Source: Enterococcus mundtii
GTDB taxonomy: Bacteria; Bacillota; Bacilli; Lactobacillales; Enterococcaceae
NCBI RefSeq assembly: GCF_013394305.1
Contig: NZ_AP019810.1
Location: 1,557,501 to 1,621,500 of the forward strand
Direction of reading: 5' to 3'
Length of the DNA stretch: 64,000 bases
This document shows, one piece after another, positions 12,690-22,167 of the stretch; the stretch's first letter is position 1, and each line of letters begins with the position of its first letter. Under the pieces are notes generated by a model. That model was given only the letters and a program-made list of their open reading frames with translations. It did not search any database and was not told the DNA's origin. The position numbers were made by a program, and so were the translations under genes.

Positions 12690-13403
12690 CTACTTGATTG
12701 GTTGCTTATTCGGCAACCCAGGTTTTCTTGGATACTTCTTCGGTGTTGGTTTCTTCTTCTGTATAATCAGAATGTGGCGTTTGTCCGAGATTTTAGGTAG
12801 TTCAATTGCTTGCTCTCCGATAAATTTACCACCTAATTGCGCAATCGCTGGTTTCGCTTCTGCCAATTCTTCTTCGCTTTTCGCAGCTTTCAGTGCATAG
12901 AAATAGCCCTCTTGTTTCACTAATGGTAAACACAGTTCCGTCAATACATTCAAACGTGCCACTGCACGAGCAGTCACAAAATCAAATGATGCACGGAATT
13001 GCGGATTTTGCCCAAATGTTTCTGCACGATCATGATAAAGAGATGCATCGATTTCTAATTGATTCGTTAACTCAGTTAAAAAAGTGATTCGCTTATTCAA
13101 GGAATCAACAATCGTTATTTGTAACTCAGGAAAAGCAATTTTTAAAGGAATACTTGGGAACCCAGCTCCTGAGCCGACGTCACATAAAGTCAGGCCAGTT
13201 GAAAAATCAACATCAAATGCCAACGTCAATGAATCATAAAAGTGTTTTAAATAAACTTCTTCTCGATCAGTGATCGCCGTCAAATTCATTTTTTCATTCC
13301 ACTCCACTAATAAATGAAAATAACGGTCAAACTGCGCCATTTGCTTATCCGATAAATGAATGTCTTTTTCTGCCAAGACTTGGCGAAATTCTTCTGGTGT
13401 CAT
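12690..13403 (-). CDS. rsmG: 16S rRNA (guanine-527-N7) methyltransferase
   Basis: A 237-residue Rossmann-fold methyltransferase that modifies G527 in the 530 loop of 16S rRNA. The SAM-binding motif is [15 protein letters not shown]; the motif FVTARAVA and the C-terminal Lys-rich tail also fit RsmG (GidB). Loss of the enzyme gives low-level streptomycin resistance in several bacteria. The start at 13403 (MTPEEF) is preceded by AAAGGA; an ATG five codons upstream lacks a site. It heads the leftward rsmG-parA-parB group. Confidence 0.96.
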   Translation of the reverse strand: MTPEEFRQVLAEKDIHLSDKQMAQFDRYFHLLVEWNEKMNLTAITDREEVYLKHFYDSLTLAFDVDFSTGLTLCDVGSGAGFPSIPLKIAFPELQITIVDSLNKRITFLTELTNQLEIDASLYHDRAETFGQNPQFRASFDFVTARAVARLNVLTELCLPLVKQEGYFYALKAAKSEEELAEAKPAIAQLGGKFIGEQAIELPKISDKRHILIIQKKKPTPKKYPRKPGLPNKQPIK

Positions 13404-13418
13404 AATTTTTCCTTTCAT

Positions 13419-13442
13419 TGTGAAACAGCTAATTGTTTCACA
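13419..13442. repeat. Perfect 9-bp inverted repeat upstream of rsmG-parAB
   Basis: TGTGAAACA and TGTTTCACA are perfect inverted arms separated by six bases, just upstream of the rsmG start. Each arm equals a parS half-site (TGTTTCAC), but they are held apart by a spacer instead of the GT centre of a true site. It could be a regulator operator or a weak leader hairpin. Confidence 0.6.
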
Positions 13443-13580
13443 GAATCTCTTCCTACTTTAACGCAAAATGAGTCGAGTTGCAATCTTTCTATATATAAAT
13501 TTAAAGGAGGTTATGCCAAATTCGGAAGTAGGTAAATTCTTGTTCTACAATAAAAAAATAATCCGCCCTCGGACAACACA

Positions 13581-13613
13581 AAAAGAGTGTGCTGCCCATT
13601 GCTCACACTCCTT
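13581..13613 (-). terminator. Terminator of the lipase operon
   Basis: GAGTGTG and CACACTC pair around a 12-base loop, followed on the minus strand by a T run. It lies downstream of the lipase gene. Confidence 0.75.
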
Positions 13614-13689
13614 TATTTTCTATTATTTAGTTAGACAACAATCACTTCTCAATAGTGCTTTTATCGATCGTTCACTTTTGTAGCAAGGG

Positions 13690-15039
13690 TTAGAACAATT
13701 GATTCGCTAATTCTTTGTCACGTGCCACCATTTCATTGATTTTTTGGGTGATTTCATCGGCGAGTGTTTGAAACTGTTCTGACATCTGATCGATCTGCCG
13801 GATTTTATCTCTAAATTCCTGTGTTGGCTCATCGACAATCTCCCATTTTGTACAATTAACTTCGGCTAATGTTTCAATTACCTCGTTGTACGTCAAATGT
13901 GGGGTATAATTGCGTACTCTTCCCAACCAGTCATTCCATAACTCTTCCAACTCCGTGATCCCGTTTTGGTAAATCACGCGAACATTGCTCATCGCCTCAT
14001 CAAATTTACTTGCTGCGGTCCGTACTACAGCTAATGCTTGGCTATCCTCTAAATAAATTTTTTCTGATTGAGAAAGTCCGCCGCCACTTGCAGTCAGCTT
14101 CTTACCTAACTCTTTTAAGGTCAAGAATTCTTTGATTTGAACCTTGAGCCACTCATTTTCTTCTTTCACACGCTTGATTTCATCTAGCGTATGCTCGCCA
14201 CTGACTGCTAGTAGTTTGATCATTGCTTCGTTTTCCAAAAGTGTTTGTTGCCACAAAGTTGGGGCTAACAAGATCCCCCCATTGCCATCGACGTATACGA
14301 TGATCTGTCCATGCTTATCGATATAATTTCCCTCTTCATCTGTTCTGAATTGATCCAGCGAATGTCCAAATGTTTCCCAGCCCGAATTATCGATTCCAAA
14401 ACTATTGATTGGAAGCATCCCTTTCCCACCAGTGAAAAGCCCACTCGTGACGACATCCGAAGTGTCGTAGATATTGATCAGGGTACCGTTGTGATTATCG
14501 AATAAGGCTTGTGCAAGCCCTGGTCCTGCCGCGCCGTACGTCACACTGTCATAACCATTGATCGCTGCGACAAAAAGTGCTTTAGCGCCACCTAACGAGT
14601 GCCCAGTCGTTGAGATCGTATAGCCATCTGATTTGGGATACTGCTTTTCAATTTCATGGGCATAGTTCAAGGCAGAAGCAAATGCACCATTTGAGTGTTT
14701 ATTACTTCGACCAATTTCCTCAAGGTTAGTATACCAATCTTTGAGCGAAGTCGTGCCAGCGTAAGCAATCGTAAGGTTTTTGGTGATGACGGAGTCAGGG
14801 AAGCCAGGTACTTTTTTTAATTGCTCTTCATTGTACCCAAGATATTCCTCTTTTATTTTAGCAACTACCATTGCTTGCATACTATTTTTCTTTGGCTTAG
14901 ATTCATTACCGATTTTTTCTTTATTTGTATCTACTGTTTTTATGACTATATAAGGGATTTCTTTTACTAGATGATTTACTTTTATCAATCCATCTTCAAC
15001 TTTATACACAGAATCAGATAGCCACCTATTTTGATCCAT
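13690..15039 (-). CDS. Lipase-class protein with helical C-terminal domain, T7SS effector-like
   Basis: A 449-residue protein without signal peptide. The N-terminal ~260 residues are an alpha/beta-hydrolase of the class 3 lipase type: nucleophile Ser148 in GHSLGGA, a probable catalytic Asp195 in YDTSDVV and His226 in FGHSLDQF, and AYAGTTSLKDW near the oxyanion strand. Residues 270-449 are almost entirely helical and coiled-coil-like, with several spaced Leu/Ile and a W-rich stretch (ELEELWNDWLGRVRNY). A catalytic domain first and a helical targeting domain last is the reversed architecture known for TslA, the type VII secretion lipase of Staphylococcus aureus, and an immunity-like membrane protein is encoded directly upstream. 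The function as an antibacterial lipase is inference. Start: ATG after AAGGAGGG, overlapping the upstream stop by one base (TGATG). Confidence 0.82.
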   Translation of the reverse strand: MDQNRWLSDSVYKVEDGLIKVNHLVKEIPYIVIKTVDTNKEKIGNESKPKKNSMQAMVVAKIKEEYLGYNEEQLKKVPGFPDSVITKNLTIAYAGTTSLKDWYTNLEEIGRSNKHSNGAFASALNYAHEIEKQYPKSDGYTISTTGHSLGGAKALFVAAINGYDSVTYGAAGPGLAQALFDNHNGTLINIYDTSDVVTSGLFTGGKGMLPINSFGIDNSGWETFGHSLDQFRTDEEGNYIDKHGQIIVYVDGNGGILLAPTLWQQTLLENEAMIKLLAVSGEHTLDEIKRVKEENEWLKVQIKEFLTLKELGKKLTASGGGLSQSEKIYLEDSQALAVVRTAASKFDEAMSNVRVIYQNGITELEELWNDWLGRVRNYTPHLTYNEVIETLAEVNCTKWEIVDEPTQEFRDKIRQIDQMSEQFQTLADEITQKINEMVARDKELANQLF

Positions 15040-15557
15040 CAATCTATCCCTCCTTCGTAATAGATAATTTGTTCATCTGCCATAATCGAATTAATTTTTT
15101 CTTTTCTTTTTGTAATATAATAAGGACCAGTTCCAGTGCTATCAGAAATCATGTATATAGGTTTATTTGTTTCTGCGGAAATAGTACTTAAACTTACTTC
15201 CTCCTCATATACTCCATTAACAGTGAAATAAATGGTCAAAAAATTCATCGGACTCACTGAATATCCAGTAAATTCAATTTTAGTTATCTCCTTATATTCT
15301 CTGACCTCTAACAATGCTTTCAAATATTCTTCCGTGGTCATTTCACCTTGTCCGCAGTCATACTTTCTGAAAATTTCTTCTTCTTTCTCCCGATTGTTTA
15401 CATAGAGACGATAATTGTTATACACATAATTTGCCAGATCCTTCTGTATTTCCAGCAATTCTTGAAGATCTTCTTCTCTTTTATCCATGTAGATCTTTCC
15501 TCCGATTCCTCCTAAGATAATGATCACTAATACACCTAACCAAAGCCGTTTGTTCAT
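15039..15557 (-). CDS. Membrane-anchored small protein, probable immunity partner of the lipase
   Basis: A 172-residue protein with one N-terminal transmembrane anchor (LWLGVLVIIILGGIGGKIY) and an exported domain. There is no lipobox Cys, so it is anchored by the helix rather than by lipid. The exported part has a helical first half (DLANYVYNNYRLYVNNREKEEE) and a beta-rich second half with ITKIEFTGYSVSPMNFLTI, which resembles the DUF1433 fold of lipoproteins that neutralise TslA in staphylococci. It is translated just before the lipase with a one-base overlap and a strong ribosome binding site, so the pair is one operon. Immunity is inferred from location, topology and this resemblance. Confidence 0.72.
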   Translation of the reverse strand: MNKRLWLGVLVIIILGGIGGKIYMDKREEDLQELLEIQKDLANYVYNNYRLYVNNREKEEEIFRKYDCGQGEMTTEEYLKALLEVREYKEITKIEFTGYSVSPMNFLTIYFTVNGVYEEEVSLSTISAETNKPIYMISDSTGTGPYYITKRKEKINSIMADEQIIYYEGGID

Positions 15558-15753
15558 AGATCCTCCTTTCAGTTAGCTACTATTTTTGTCAATGCTTCAC
15601 AATAAGATACGTATATTTCATTTTATTCTGCGATCACATTTCAATATTAAGTTATTTTATGTATACTTATAGAGAGAAAGACAAGTGTTGTGACGTATAT
15701 TTTTTATAAAGTTAATCTCAATTGATTATAACAAAAATAAGGAGGTTTTTTAG

Positions 15754-16356
15754 ATCGAAAATAAAATTAAAATGTTATTTTTAAAATTTTTAATGCTACT
15801 TTCTTGCCTGCTTTTTTCTCGATGGTTTTTCATGCGTTATCTCTATTATTATTCTATTACGCTTTTTCCACCATCTGGCCCTGTCGATTTTTGGGTTCCT
15901 TTCTTCTTAGTGATAATCATTACGTTATTCCTTTATGTCAGTCTTCACTGTGCTTTCACAAGAAACATCTATCGGGAATAGCTGGTCTTTTTTTCTTTGC
16001 TGTACATCACCTTTCTTATTTATCTACTTTTCTTAAAAAATATCGGGATACGAGGCGTAGAATTTCAGCTATTTTCGTGGGTGAAGGATTTGATTTATGG
16101 AGATCCAATGATTGTTCTGTTTAATATTTTACTGTTTCTACCTTTAGGCTGGATTTTACCAGTAAGTTGGAAGAATACTATCTTAGTCCTTTCAGCTGTC
16201 TTAGGCGTTGAATGGATCCAATATTTCTTTTACCTAGGTATTTTTGATTTAGGGGATGTTTTTGTAAATACTTGTGGGTTTCTTATTGGTGCATGTATAA
16301 ATAGGTGGCTGATCAGTCGATGGGATATTCAGGTTTCTTCTTTTTTACATAAGTAA
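15754..16356 (+). pseudogene. VanZ-like membrane protein gene, broken by an in-frame TAG
   Basis: One frame runs from 15754 to 16356 with a single TAG at 15979-15981. Before the stop lie two hydrophobic segments (FLKFLMLLSCLLF; FWVPFFLVIIITLFLYVSL); after it the frame continues with LYITFLIYLLFLKN, then NILLFLPLGWILPV, VEWIQYFF and a last segment typical of VanZ family proteins (about 190 residues when read through). The strong AAGGAGG site at 15739 points to codon 15754, which is ATC, so the start may also be lost; the first ATG is at 15772. VanZ relatives can give low teicoplanin tolerance, but most have other, unknown roles. A second reading frame overlapping this region is a shadow. Confidence 0.7.
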
Positions 16357-16377
16357 TTTACTCTATGTTCTTGCTAA

Positions 16378-16423
16378 CAAAAAAAGAGCCAACGAATCAA
16401 TCATTCGTCGGCTCTTTTTTTGT
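16378..16423. terminator. Bidirectional terminator between vanZ-like gene and mnmG
   Basis: AGAGCCAACGAAT pairs with ATTCGTCGGCTCT around a five-base loop, with A and T runs at either side. Confidence 0.9.
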
Positions 16424-16435
16424 TTAGTGCTTTAT

Positions 16436-18337
16436 TTAAGCAGATGTTTCCACTTTCGCAATCTTCCCTTGTTCGATATAGACCATCAAGATGCTTAGGT
16501 CCGCTGGATTGACACCGCTGATGCGGCTTGCTTGTGCGATGGTTTCTGGACGGATTTTTTGAAGCTTTTGTTTTGCTTCCGTTGCTAATCCGTTGATCGC
16601 AGCGTAGTCAATGTTTTCTGGGATGCGTTTGGCTTCCATCCGTTTTAGTTTTTCTACTTTTTCTAATGCTTTTTTGATGTATCCTTCGTATTTTAGTTGA
16701 ATTTCAACTTGCTCGATTTCTTTACGTGTTAACTCCGCATTTTCTGGAATAAATCGTAATAGATCGGCATAGGTGATTTCTGGGCGACGCAAGAAATCAC
16801 TTGCTAGCACACCATCTTTTAATGGTGCAGCATTTAATTCTGCTAAAAAGGCTTGGACTTCTGCTGTCGGTTTGATACGAACGTTCATCAAACGTTTGAT
16901 TTCTTGTTCAACTGCTGCTTTCTTTTTCAAGTAAGCAGCATATTGATCTTCTTTTACTAAACCGATCTGGTGACCCATTTCCGTTAGGCGTAGATCAGCA
17001 TTATCATGACGAAGAAGTAAACGATATTCTGCTCGGGACGTCAGTAAGCGATAAGGTTCATTCGTTCCTTTTGTGACTAAATCATCGATCATGACACCGA
17101 TATAGCCGTCACTACGTTTGATGACTAATGGCTCTTTTCCTTGAACCTTCAATGCTGCATTGATTCCTGCAATCAGCCCTTGTCCCGCTGCTTCTTCATA
17201 TCCACTTGTCCCATTGGTTTGACCGGCCGTATAAAGATTTTCTACGACTTTCGTTTCTAATGTTGGACGTAACTGGTGTGGTTCGACCACATCGTACTCA
17301 ATGGCATAGCCCGTACGCATCATTTCTGCTTTTTCTAATCCAGCAATCGAATGCAACATATCCACTTGGACGTCTTCTGGAAGTGAAGTTGAAAGCCCTT
17401 GAACATACACTTCTTCTGTATTCAATCCTTCTGGTTCTAAAAAGAGTTGATGACGTGGTTTGTCTGCAAAACGGACGATTTTGTCTTCGATCGATGGGCA
17501 GTAACGTGCGCCGACGCCTTCAACGATTCCTGTAAACATTGGTGCGCGGTGAAGATTGTCACGAATGATTTGATGGGTCGTTTCACCTGTATAAGTCAAC
17601 CAACAAGGTTCTTGTTCTAAGTTATAGGCACTGTCCGGTGTGGCAAAGCTAAAATGATTTGGCTCCTTGTCTCCCGGTTGTTCTTCTGTAACAGAGTAAT
17701 CGATCGTACTTGATTTCACACGTGGAGGCGTTCCGGTTTTAAAACGATCAATGGCAAAACCTAATTCTTTTAAGTGATTGGCTAAACCAATTGATGGTTG
17801 TGAGTTATTCGGACCAGATGAATATTTTAATTCACCGATAATAATCTCACCACGTAATGCGGTACCTGCAGTGATAACGACTGCTTTTGAACGATAGCTT
17901 GCACCGGTTGAAGTGACTACACCATGACAAACCCCATCTTCAACGATCAATTCTTCAACGATTCCTTGTCTTAGTGTCAAATTCTCTTCTTTTTCAATTG
18001 TATGTTTCATTTCACTGGCATAGGCATGCTTGTCTGCTTGTGCACGTAATGCTCGGACAGCAGGTCCTTTCCCAGTGTTCAACATTCTCATTTGAATGTA
18101 TGTCTTATCAATATTCTTACCCATTTCGCCGCCTAGTGCATCAATCTCGCGTACGACAACGCCTTTGGCTGGACCGCCGACGGAAGGGTTACATGGCATA
18201 AATGCCACCATATCTAAATTGATCGTTAATAGTAACGTTTTTGACCCCATACGTGCAGCAGCCAAAGCGGCTTCTGAACCAGCATGTCCTGCACCGACAA
18301 CGATCACATCATATTCTTCTGCTTGATAATGATTCAA
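16436..18337 (-). CDS. mnmG: tRNA uridine-34 carboxymethylaminomethyl synthase subunit MnmG (GidA)
   Basis: A 633-residue FAD enzyme that, together with MnmE, makes the cmnm5U34 modification in tRNAs reading two-codon boxes. The N-terminal dinucleotide-binding motif is [32 protein letters not shown] and the GTPPR segment are conserved family motifs, and the C-terminal helical MnmE-binding domain is complete. The start is chosen as TTG at 18337 because a full AAAGGAGG site stands eight bases ahead of it; an upstream TTG would extend the protein by ten residues and would lie before that site. It follows mnmE by 14 bases. Confidence 0.95.
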   Translation of the reverse strand: MNHYQAEEYDVIVVGAGHAGSEAALAAARMGSKTLLLTINLDMVAFMPCNPSVGGPAKGVVVREIDALGGEMGKNIDKTYIQMRMLNTGKGPAVRALRAQADKHAYASEMKHTIEKEENLTLRQGIVEELIVEDGVCHGVVTSTGASYRSKAVVITAGTALRGEIIIGELKYSSGPNNSQPSIGLANHLKELGFAIDRFKTGTPPRVKSSTIDYSVTEEQPGDKEPNHFSFATPDSAYNLEQEPCWLTYTGETTHQIIRDNLHRAPMFTGIVEGVGARYCPSIEDKIVRFADKPRHQLFLEPEGLNTEEVYVQGLSTSLPEDVQVDMLHSIAGLEKAEMMRTGYAIEYDVVEPHQLRPTLETKVVENLYTAGQTNGTSGYEEAAGQGLIAGINAALKVQGKEPLVIKRSDGYIGVMIDDLVTKGTNEPYRLLTSRAEYRLLLRHDNADLRLTEMGHQIGLVKEDQYAAYLKKKAAVEQEIKRLMNVRIKPTAEVQAFLAELNAAPLKDGVLASDFLRRPEITYADLLRFIPENAELTRKEIEQVEIQLKYEGYIKKALEKVEKLKRMEAKRIPENIDYAAINGLATEAKQKLQKIRPETIAQASRISGVNPADLSILMVYIEQGKIAKVETSA

Positions 18338-18351
18338 GAACTGTTCCTCCT

Positions 18352-19749
18352 TTATTTTCCAAGACAAAATTGACTAAACAATTGTGTGATCAGTTCATCT
18401 TGGACACTATCTCCTACGACTTCACCAAGGTAATCCCAACAGCGAGTCATATCCATTTGAACTAGGTCAACAGGCATACCCGCATCGATTCCTGCGATCA
18501 CTTCTTGTAAAGAGATGGCCGCTTTTTCGAGCAAGGCAATATGACGGGTATTGGATACATAAGTTGCATCTCTTTCGCCAGTTTGCCCGCCAAAGAACAA
18601 CTCAGAGATGGCCGTTTCTAATCGGTCTAATCCTTCATTATTGGCAACCGAAACAGCGAATACTGGTTCATCCTCGATCAATGATAAAAGCTTGTCTTCC
18701 TCTAATTGTTTCGGTAAATCAGTTTTATTCAATAGAATGATCCGTTTCAATCCTTTTGTTGCTTCCAACAACTGTTCATCTTCAATCGTCAACGGCTCGC
18801 TTTGATTCAAGACAAGTAAGATCAATTCAGATTCTGCCAAAGCTTTACGACTACGAGCAACACCGATTTGTTCCACGATATCTTCTGTTTCCCGAATACC
18901 TGCTGTGTCGATCAGTTTCAACGGTACGCCACGAACATTGACGTATTCTTCAATCACATCTCTTGTCGTTCCCGCAATATCTGTCACGATGGCTTTTTCT
19001 TCTCGTAATAAATGGTTCAGTAAGCTTGACTTACCAACGTTTGGACGACCGATGATGGCCGTACTTAATCCTTCTCGTAAGACCTTGCCTTGTTGTGATG
19101 TTGCTAAAAGAACTTCGATACGTTGTTGGATCATCTGCGCTTTTTCTAATAGAAGTTTTGTCGTCAATTCTTCGATATCATCATATTCAGGGTAATCGAT
19201 ATTCACTTCGACTTGTGCTAATGTCTCTAAAATTTCTTGTCGAAGGGAACGGATCAATGCAGACAGATTTCCATCTAATTGGTTCAACGCGACACCCATC
19301 GCCTTGTCTGTTTTCGCACGGATCAGGTCCATGACTGCTTCAGCTTGGGATAAATCAACTCGTCCATTTAAAAAGGCACGCTTTGTAAATTCTCCTGGCT
19401 CTGCTAAACGTGCGCCTTCTCTTAATAGAAGCTGTAAAATTTGATTGACGACAACGATGCCCCCATGGCAATTGATTTCTACAACATCTTCTCGGGTAAA
19501 TGTTCGTGGTGCGCGCATGACGGATACCATGACTTCATCGACTAATTGTTCACTTTTGGGATCGACGATATGCCCATAATGAATCGTATGACTAGGAACA
19601 TCCAACAACTGTTTATTGCCACTTTGATAGACTTTATTGGCAATGGTCAACGCTTGATCACCGCTTAAACGCACAATACTTATCGCCCCTTCACCTGGTG
19701 GCGTAGAGATTGCTGCAATCGTATCAAATTCTAAGGTTATTTCAGCCAT
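18352..19749 (-). CDS. mnmE: tRNA modification GTPase MnmE (TrmE)
   Basis: A 465-residue protein with the family domain order: N-terminal tetrahydrofolate-binding domain (about 1-120), helical domain, and inserted G domain with G1 [10 protein letters not shown]3 DTAGIRET and G4 NKTD. It ends in FCLGK, carrying the conserved C-terminal Cys of the CxGK motif. It works as a dimer with MnmG. AAGGAAG lies before the ATG. Its leader holds a hairpin with a T run on the minus strand. Confidence 0.97.
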   Translation of the reverse strand: MAEITLEFDTIAAISTPPGEGAISIVRLSGDQALTIANKVYQSGNKQLLDVPSHTIHYGHIVDPKSEQLVDEVMVSVMRAPRTFTREDVVEINCHGGIVVVNQILQLLLREGARLAEPGEFTKRAFLNGRVDLSQAEAVMDLIRAKTDKAMGVALNQLDGNLSALIRSLRQEILETLAQVEVNIDYPEYDDIEELTTKLLLEKAQMIQQRIEVLLATSQQGKVLREGLSTAIIGRPNVGKSSLLNHLLREEKAIVTDIAGTTRDVIEEYVNVRGVPLKLIDTAGIRETEDIVEQIGVARSRKALAESELILLVLNQSEPLTIEDEQLLEATKGLKRIILLNKTDLPKQLEEDKLLSLIEDEPVFAVSVANNEGLDRLETAISELFFGGQTGERDATYVSNTRHIALLEKAAISLQEVIAGIDAGMPVDLVQMDMTRCWDYLGEVVGDSVQDELITQLFSQFCLGK

Positions 19750-19778
19750 TTTTTCACTTCCTTTTTCATTTTACGCAC

Positions 19779-19829
19779 AAAAAAAGTGCCCACTTCACCC
19801 TTTGCAATAAATGGTGAACTTCGCACTTT
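19779..19829 (-). terminator. Terminator-like hairpin in the mnmE leader
   Basis: AAAGTGC(CC)ACTTCACC pairs with GGTGAACTTCGCACTTT, and seven T follow on the minus strand 30 bases before the mnmE start. Because the neighbour to the right runs the other way and the khpB operon already has its own terminator, this element probably attenuates mnmE transcription. The rest of the gap to 20088 shows no gene, but CGTTAC...GTAACG at 20030-20050 is a small inverted repeat ahead of the next gene. Confidence 0.6.
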
Positions 19830-20088
19830 GACTGCTTGTTCTGTTTAAATTCTGGTCATAGACTATCATATCTAATTCTAGTAATCAAGCTTTTTTATTT
19901 ATTTTTATGAGAGTCACTAATCAATCTTAAACTTTTTCTGCACAGGGTTCTTTTGACTGAAACTATCATTAGATCACTCTCTATAGAAGTAAATCTACTC
20001 TTATATCTTTATCTTTGTTCCAAAAAACGTTACACTTAAATGGTAACGGTATCTACATACTTTTTCTTTACCGAAAGGAGCAAAAATT

Positions 20089-20427
20089 ATGGCCCAATTT
20101 AAGCCTAGTGCAGTAGACGGAGTAGATGATCCACGAATCAATGAAGTGGTGTTATCGACAGGGAATATCAATCAAAAATATATCGTCAGAGATATCGTAT
20201 TTGTCGCAGAATGTATTGAAGGAGACTTATTCGACCCTACATTCAATAGTGATGACATGTTCTTGACAACAAAACAAAAATTAAAAAAGAAAGTGTTAGA
20301 TTATGGCGCAAATGCAGTCATCAATTGTCACTTTGAATATCAACAAAAACCCCGAGATGGCAAACAGATCATCGAACTTTTTGCTTACGGTACCGTGATC
20401 CAATTTGTCCAAACAACGATTGGCTGA
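20089..20427 (+). CDS. Small conserved cytosolic protein, YbjQ/UPF0145-like
   Basis: A 112-residue protein without membrane or signal segments. The second half, with the run LDYGANAVINCHFEYQ followed by a strand ending in AYGTVIQF, resembles the YbjQ (UPF0145) family, whose pentamer-forming fold repeats a G-A-N/D-A-V-I core. The first half (STGNINQKYIVRDIVF) fits the same fold's opening strands. Function of the family is not established. The gene stands alone on the plus strand between two leftward operons, with a good GAAAGGAG site and a strong bidirectional terminator behind it. The family call is tentative. Confidence 0.75.
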   Translation: MAQFKPSAVDGVDDPRINEVVLSTGNINQKYIVRDIVFVAECIEGDLFDPTFNSDDMFLTTKQKLKKKVLDYGANAVINCHFEYQQKPRDGKQIIELFAYGTVIQFVQTTIG

Positions 20428-20432
20428 TCACA

Positions 20433-20468
20433 AAAAAACGTGCAGAGCTTTCGCTCTGCACGTTTTTT
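20433..20468. terminator. Bidirectional terminator
   Basis: AAAAAACGTGCAGAGC and GCTCTGCACGTTTTTT are perfect arms around a TTTC loop, serving the rightward small gene and the leftward rpmH-khpB group. Confidence 0.93.
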
Positions 20469-20587
20469 CTACCAAAGTAAAGACTACCATCGTATACTCC
20501 GATAAGAATGATTTCTAATAAAATATACTTTGTTTGGAAAAGTTTGTCAATCTGATCGCAAGATTTTGGTTCTTCTCTTCGTAATCG

Positions 20588-21331
20588 CTATCTAGCTGGT
20601 TCGACAACTAAGTAACGATATGGTTCATCACCTTCTGAGTGGGTTTGTACTCCCTCATGTTTACTTAATGCCGCGTGGATTTGTTTGCGTTCAAACGCAG
20701 GCATCGGTTCTAAAAATACAGGATGTCCCGTACGCAAGACTTTTTCTGCGGTGCGCTCAGCTAAACGTTGGATGATCTCTTGTCGTTTTTCACGATAGTT
20801 GCCCACGTTTACCACGACAGAGAGTTTATTACCGGCTACTCGATGAATGAACACTTGCGCCAAATATTGCAAAGCATTTAACGTTTTTCCATGTTTGCCG
20901 ATCAACAGACCTTGTTTATCCGTTTCTAAATGGAAGACGATCAAGTTCGCTTCTCGTGTCATTTTTACTACAGCTGGTGCATTTAGTTGCTGGGAGAGCT
21001 CAGTGAGATAGGTTGCTAATTCCGATAAAGCTGCTTCGTCACCTAATTCACTTTTTTCTTCAATCAAGTCCTCAGGTTCGATTTCACCCGTATCTTCTGT
21101 TTGAACAGATGTTTCTTCCAACACTTCTTCTACGGTTTCTTCGATCGTTTCAGAGACAACTTCGCTGATATTCGGTTCGATTGAAAGTTTGGCATTTCTT
21201 TTTCCCATTCCGAGAAATCCTTTTTTTCCTTCATCAAGTATCTCAATAGCGACTTGCTCTTTTGCTAGTCCTAACTCATTCAATCCAATTTCAACAGCTT
21301 CATCTACGGTTGCAGCTTCATAAATCGGCAT
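20588..21331 (-). CDS. khpB: RNA-binding protein KhpB (Jag)
   Basis: A 247-residue protein: N-terminal Jag domain (about 1-50, MPIYEAATVDEAVEIGLNEL), an acidic Glu-rich linker (about 55-95), a KH domain with LIGKHGKTLNALQ, and a C-terminal R3H domain (AERTAEKVLRTGHPV, MPAFERKQIHAALS). It binds RNA with KhpA and influences cell division and elongation in streptococci. The second of two closely spaced ATGs is chosen for ribosome binding site spacing. It is the third gene of the rnpA-yidC-khpB run, the order conserved in Firmicutes. Confidence 0.95.
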   Translation of the reverse strand: MPIYEAATVDEAVEIGLNELGLAKEQVAIEILDEGKKGFLGMGKRNAKLSIEPNISEVVSETIEETVEEVLEETSVQTEDTGEIEPEDLIEEKSELGDEAALSELATYLTELSQQLNAPAVVKMTREANLIVFHLETDKQGLLIGKHGKTLNALQYLAQVFIHRVAGNKLSVVVNVGNYREKRQEIIQRLAERTAEKVLRTGHPVFLEPMPAFERKQIHAALSKHEGVQTHSEGDEPYRYLVVEPAR

Positions 21332-21345
21332 TTGCATTCCCTCCC

Positions 21346-22167
21346 TTATTTTTTACGTTTTTTCTTAGGACTTTGTGCCTTACGCAAAGCACGTTCTTTT
21401 TCACGGATACGTTGTGCTTCTTCTTCACGCTCACGTTTGATTTTAAATGGATTATTGATCAATAGTGTTTGGAACACTTGGAAAGCATTTGATACTACCC
21501 AGTATAATGAAAGTCCACTGGCTAAATTGACCCCCATAACTAAGATCATCACTGGCATCGCAAAATTCATGACTTTCAATGAAGCGTTCGATTCCACTTG
21601 GCTCATGCTTGATAAATACGTACTTGCAAATGTAAAGATGGCAGCCAACACTGGTAAAATAAAGGTTGGGTCAGCGTTCCCTAAGTTCAACCATAAGAAG
21701 TGACCTTGACTCAACGCAGGAACACGAGAAATTGATTGCCATAAAGCCATTAAGATTGGCATTTGTACTAATAAAGGCAAACAACCTGCATATGGATTTA
21801 CACCATTTTCAGCATATAACCGTTGTTGTGCTTCTCTTAACTTACTTTGTGTTTCAGGATCTTTTGAACTATATTCTTGTTGGATCGCTTTTAGTTTTGG
21901 TTGAAGTTCTTGGGTCTTACGCATACTTTTTGTTTGGAAATGCATTAATGGTAATAAAATTACGCGAATGATGATCGTGAATAAAATGATCCCGATCCCA
22001 ACATTTCCAAATGACAATGCTTTAATCGCTTCTGCAAAATAATAAACAATGTAGCGATCCCAAATTCCTGTACTTTGTGCGCTGACTTCTCCAGTTCCAC
22101 AACCGGATAAGACGATGATCAGACCGACAAGTCCGGCCATCAAAAGTAAACGTTTGTATTTCTTCAC
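21346..22167 (-). CDS. yidC: Membrane protein insertase YidC (lipoprotein form)
   Basis: A 273-residue Oxa1/YidC family insertase. The N-terminus is a lipoprotein signal with lipobox LSGC at residue 23, and five transmembrane segments follow, with the conserved Arg in the first segment of the core (TIIIRVILLPL). A basic C-terminal tail (KREREEEAQRIREKERALRK) contacts the ribosome. It inserts proteins with or beside SecYEG. It overlaps the end of rnpA by four bases. Firmicutes often have two paralogues; only one is in this window. Confidence 0.97.
   Translation of the reverse strand: MKKYKRLLLMAGLVGLIIVLSGCGTGEVSAQSTGIWDRYIVYYFAEAIKALSFGNVGIGIILFTIIIRVILLPLMHFQTKSMRKTQELQPKLKAIQQEYSSKDPETQSKLREAQQRLYAENGVNPYAGCLPLLVQMPILMALWQSISRVPALSQGHFLWLNLGNADPTFILPVLAAIFTFASTYLSSMSQVESNASLKVMNFAMPVMILVMGVNLASGLSLYWVVSNAFQVFQTLLINNPFKIKREREEEAQRIREKERALRKAQSPKKKRKK

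Noticed and set aside
15804-16124. 106-codon frame overlapping the VanZ-like gene
   Set aside because: It is in a different frame from the family-like sequence and has no recognisable pattern; a shadow.
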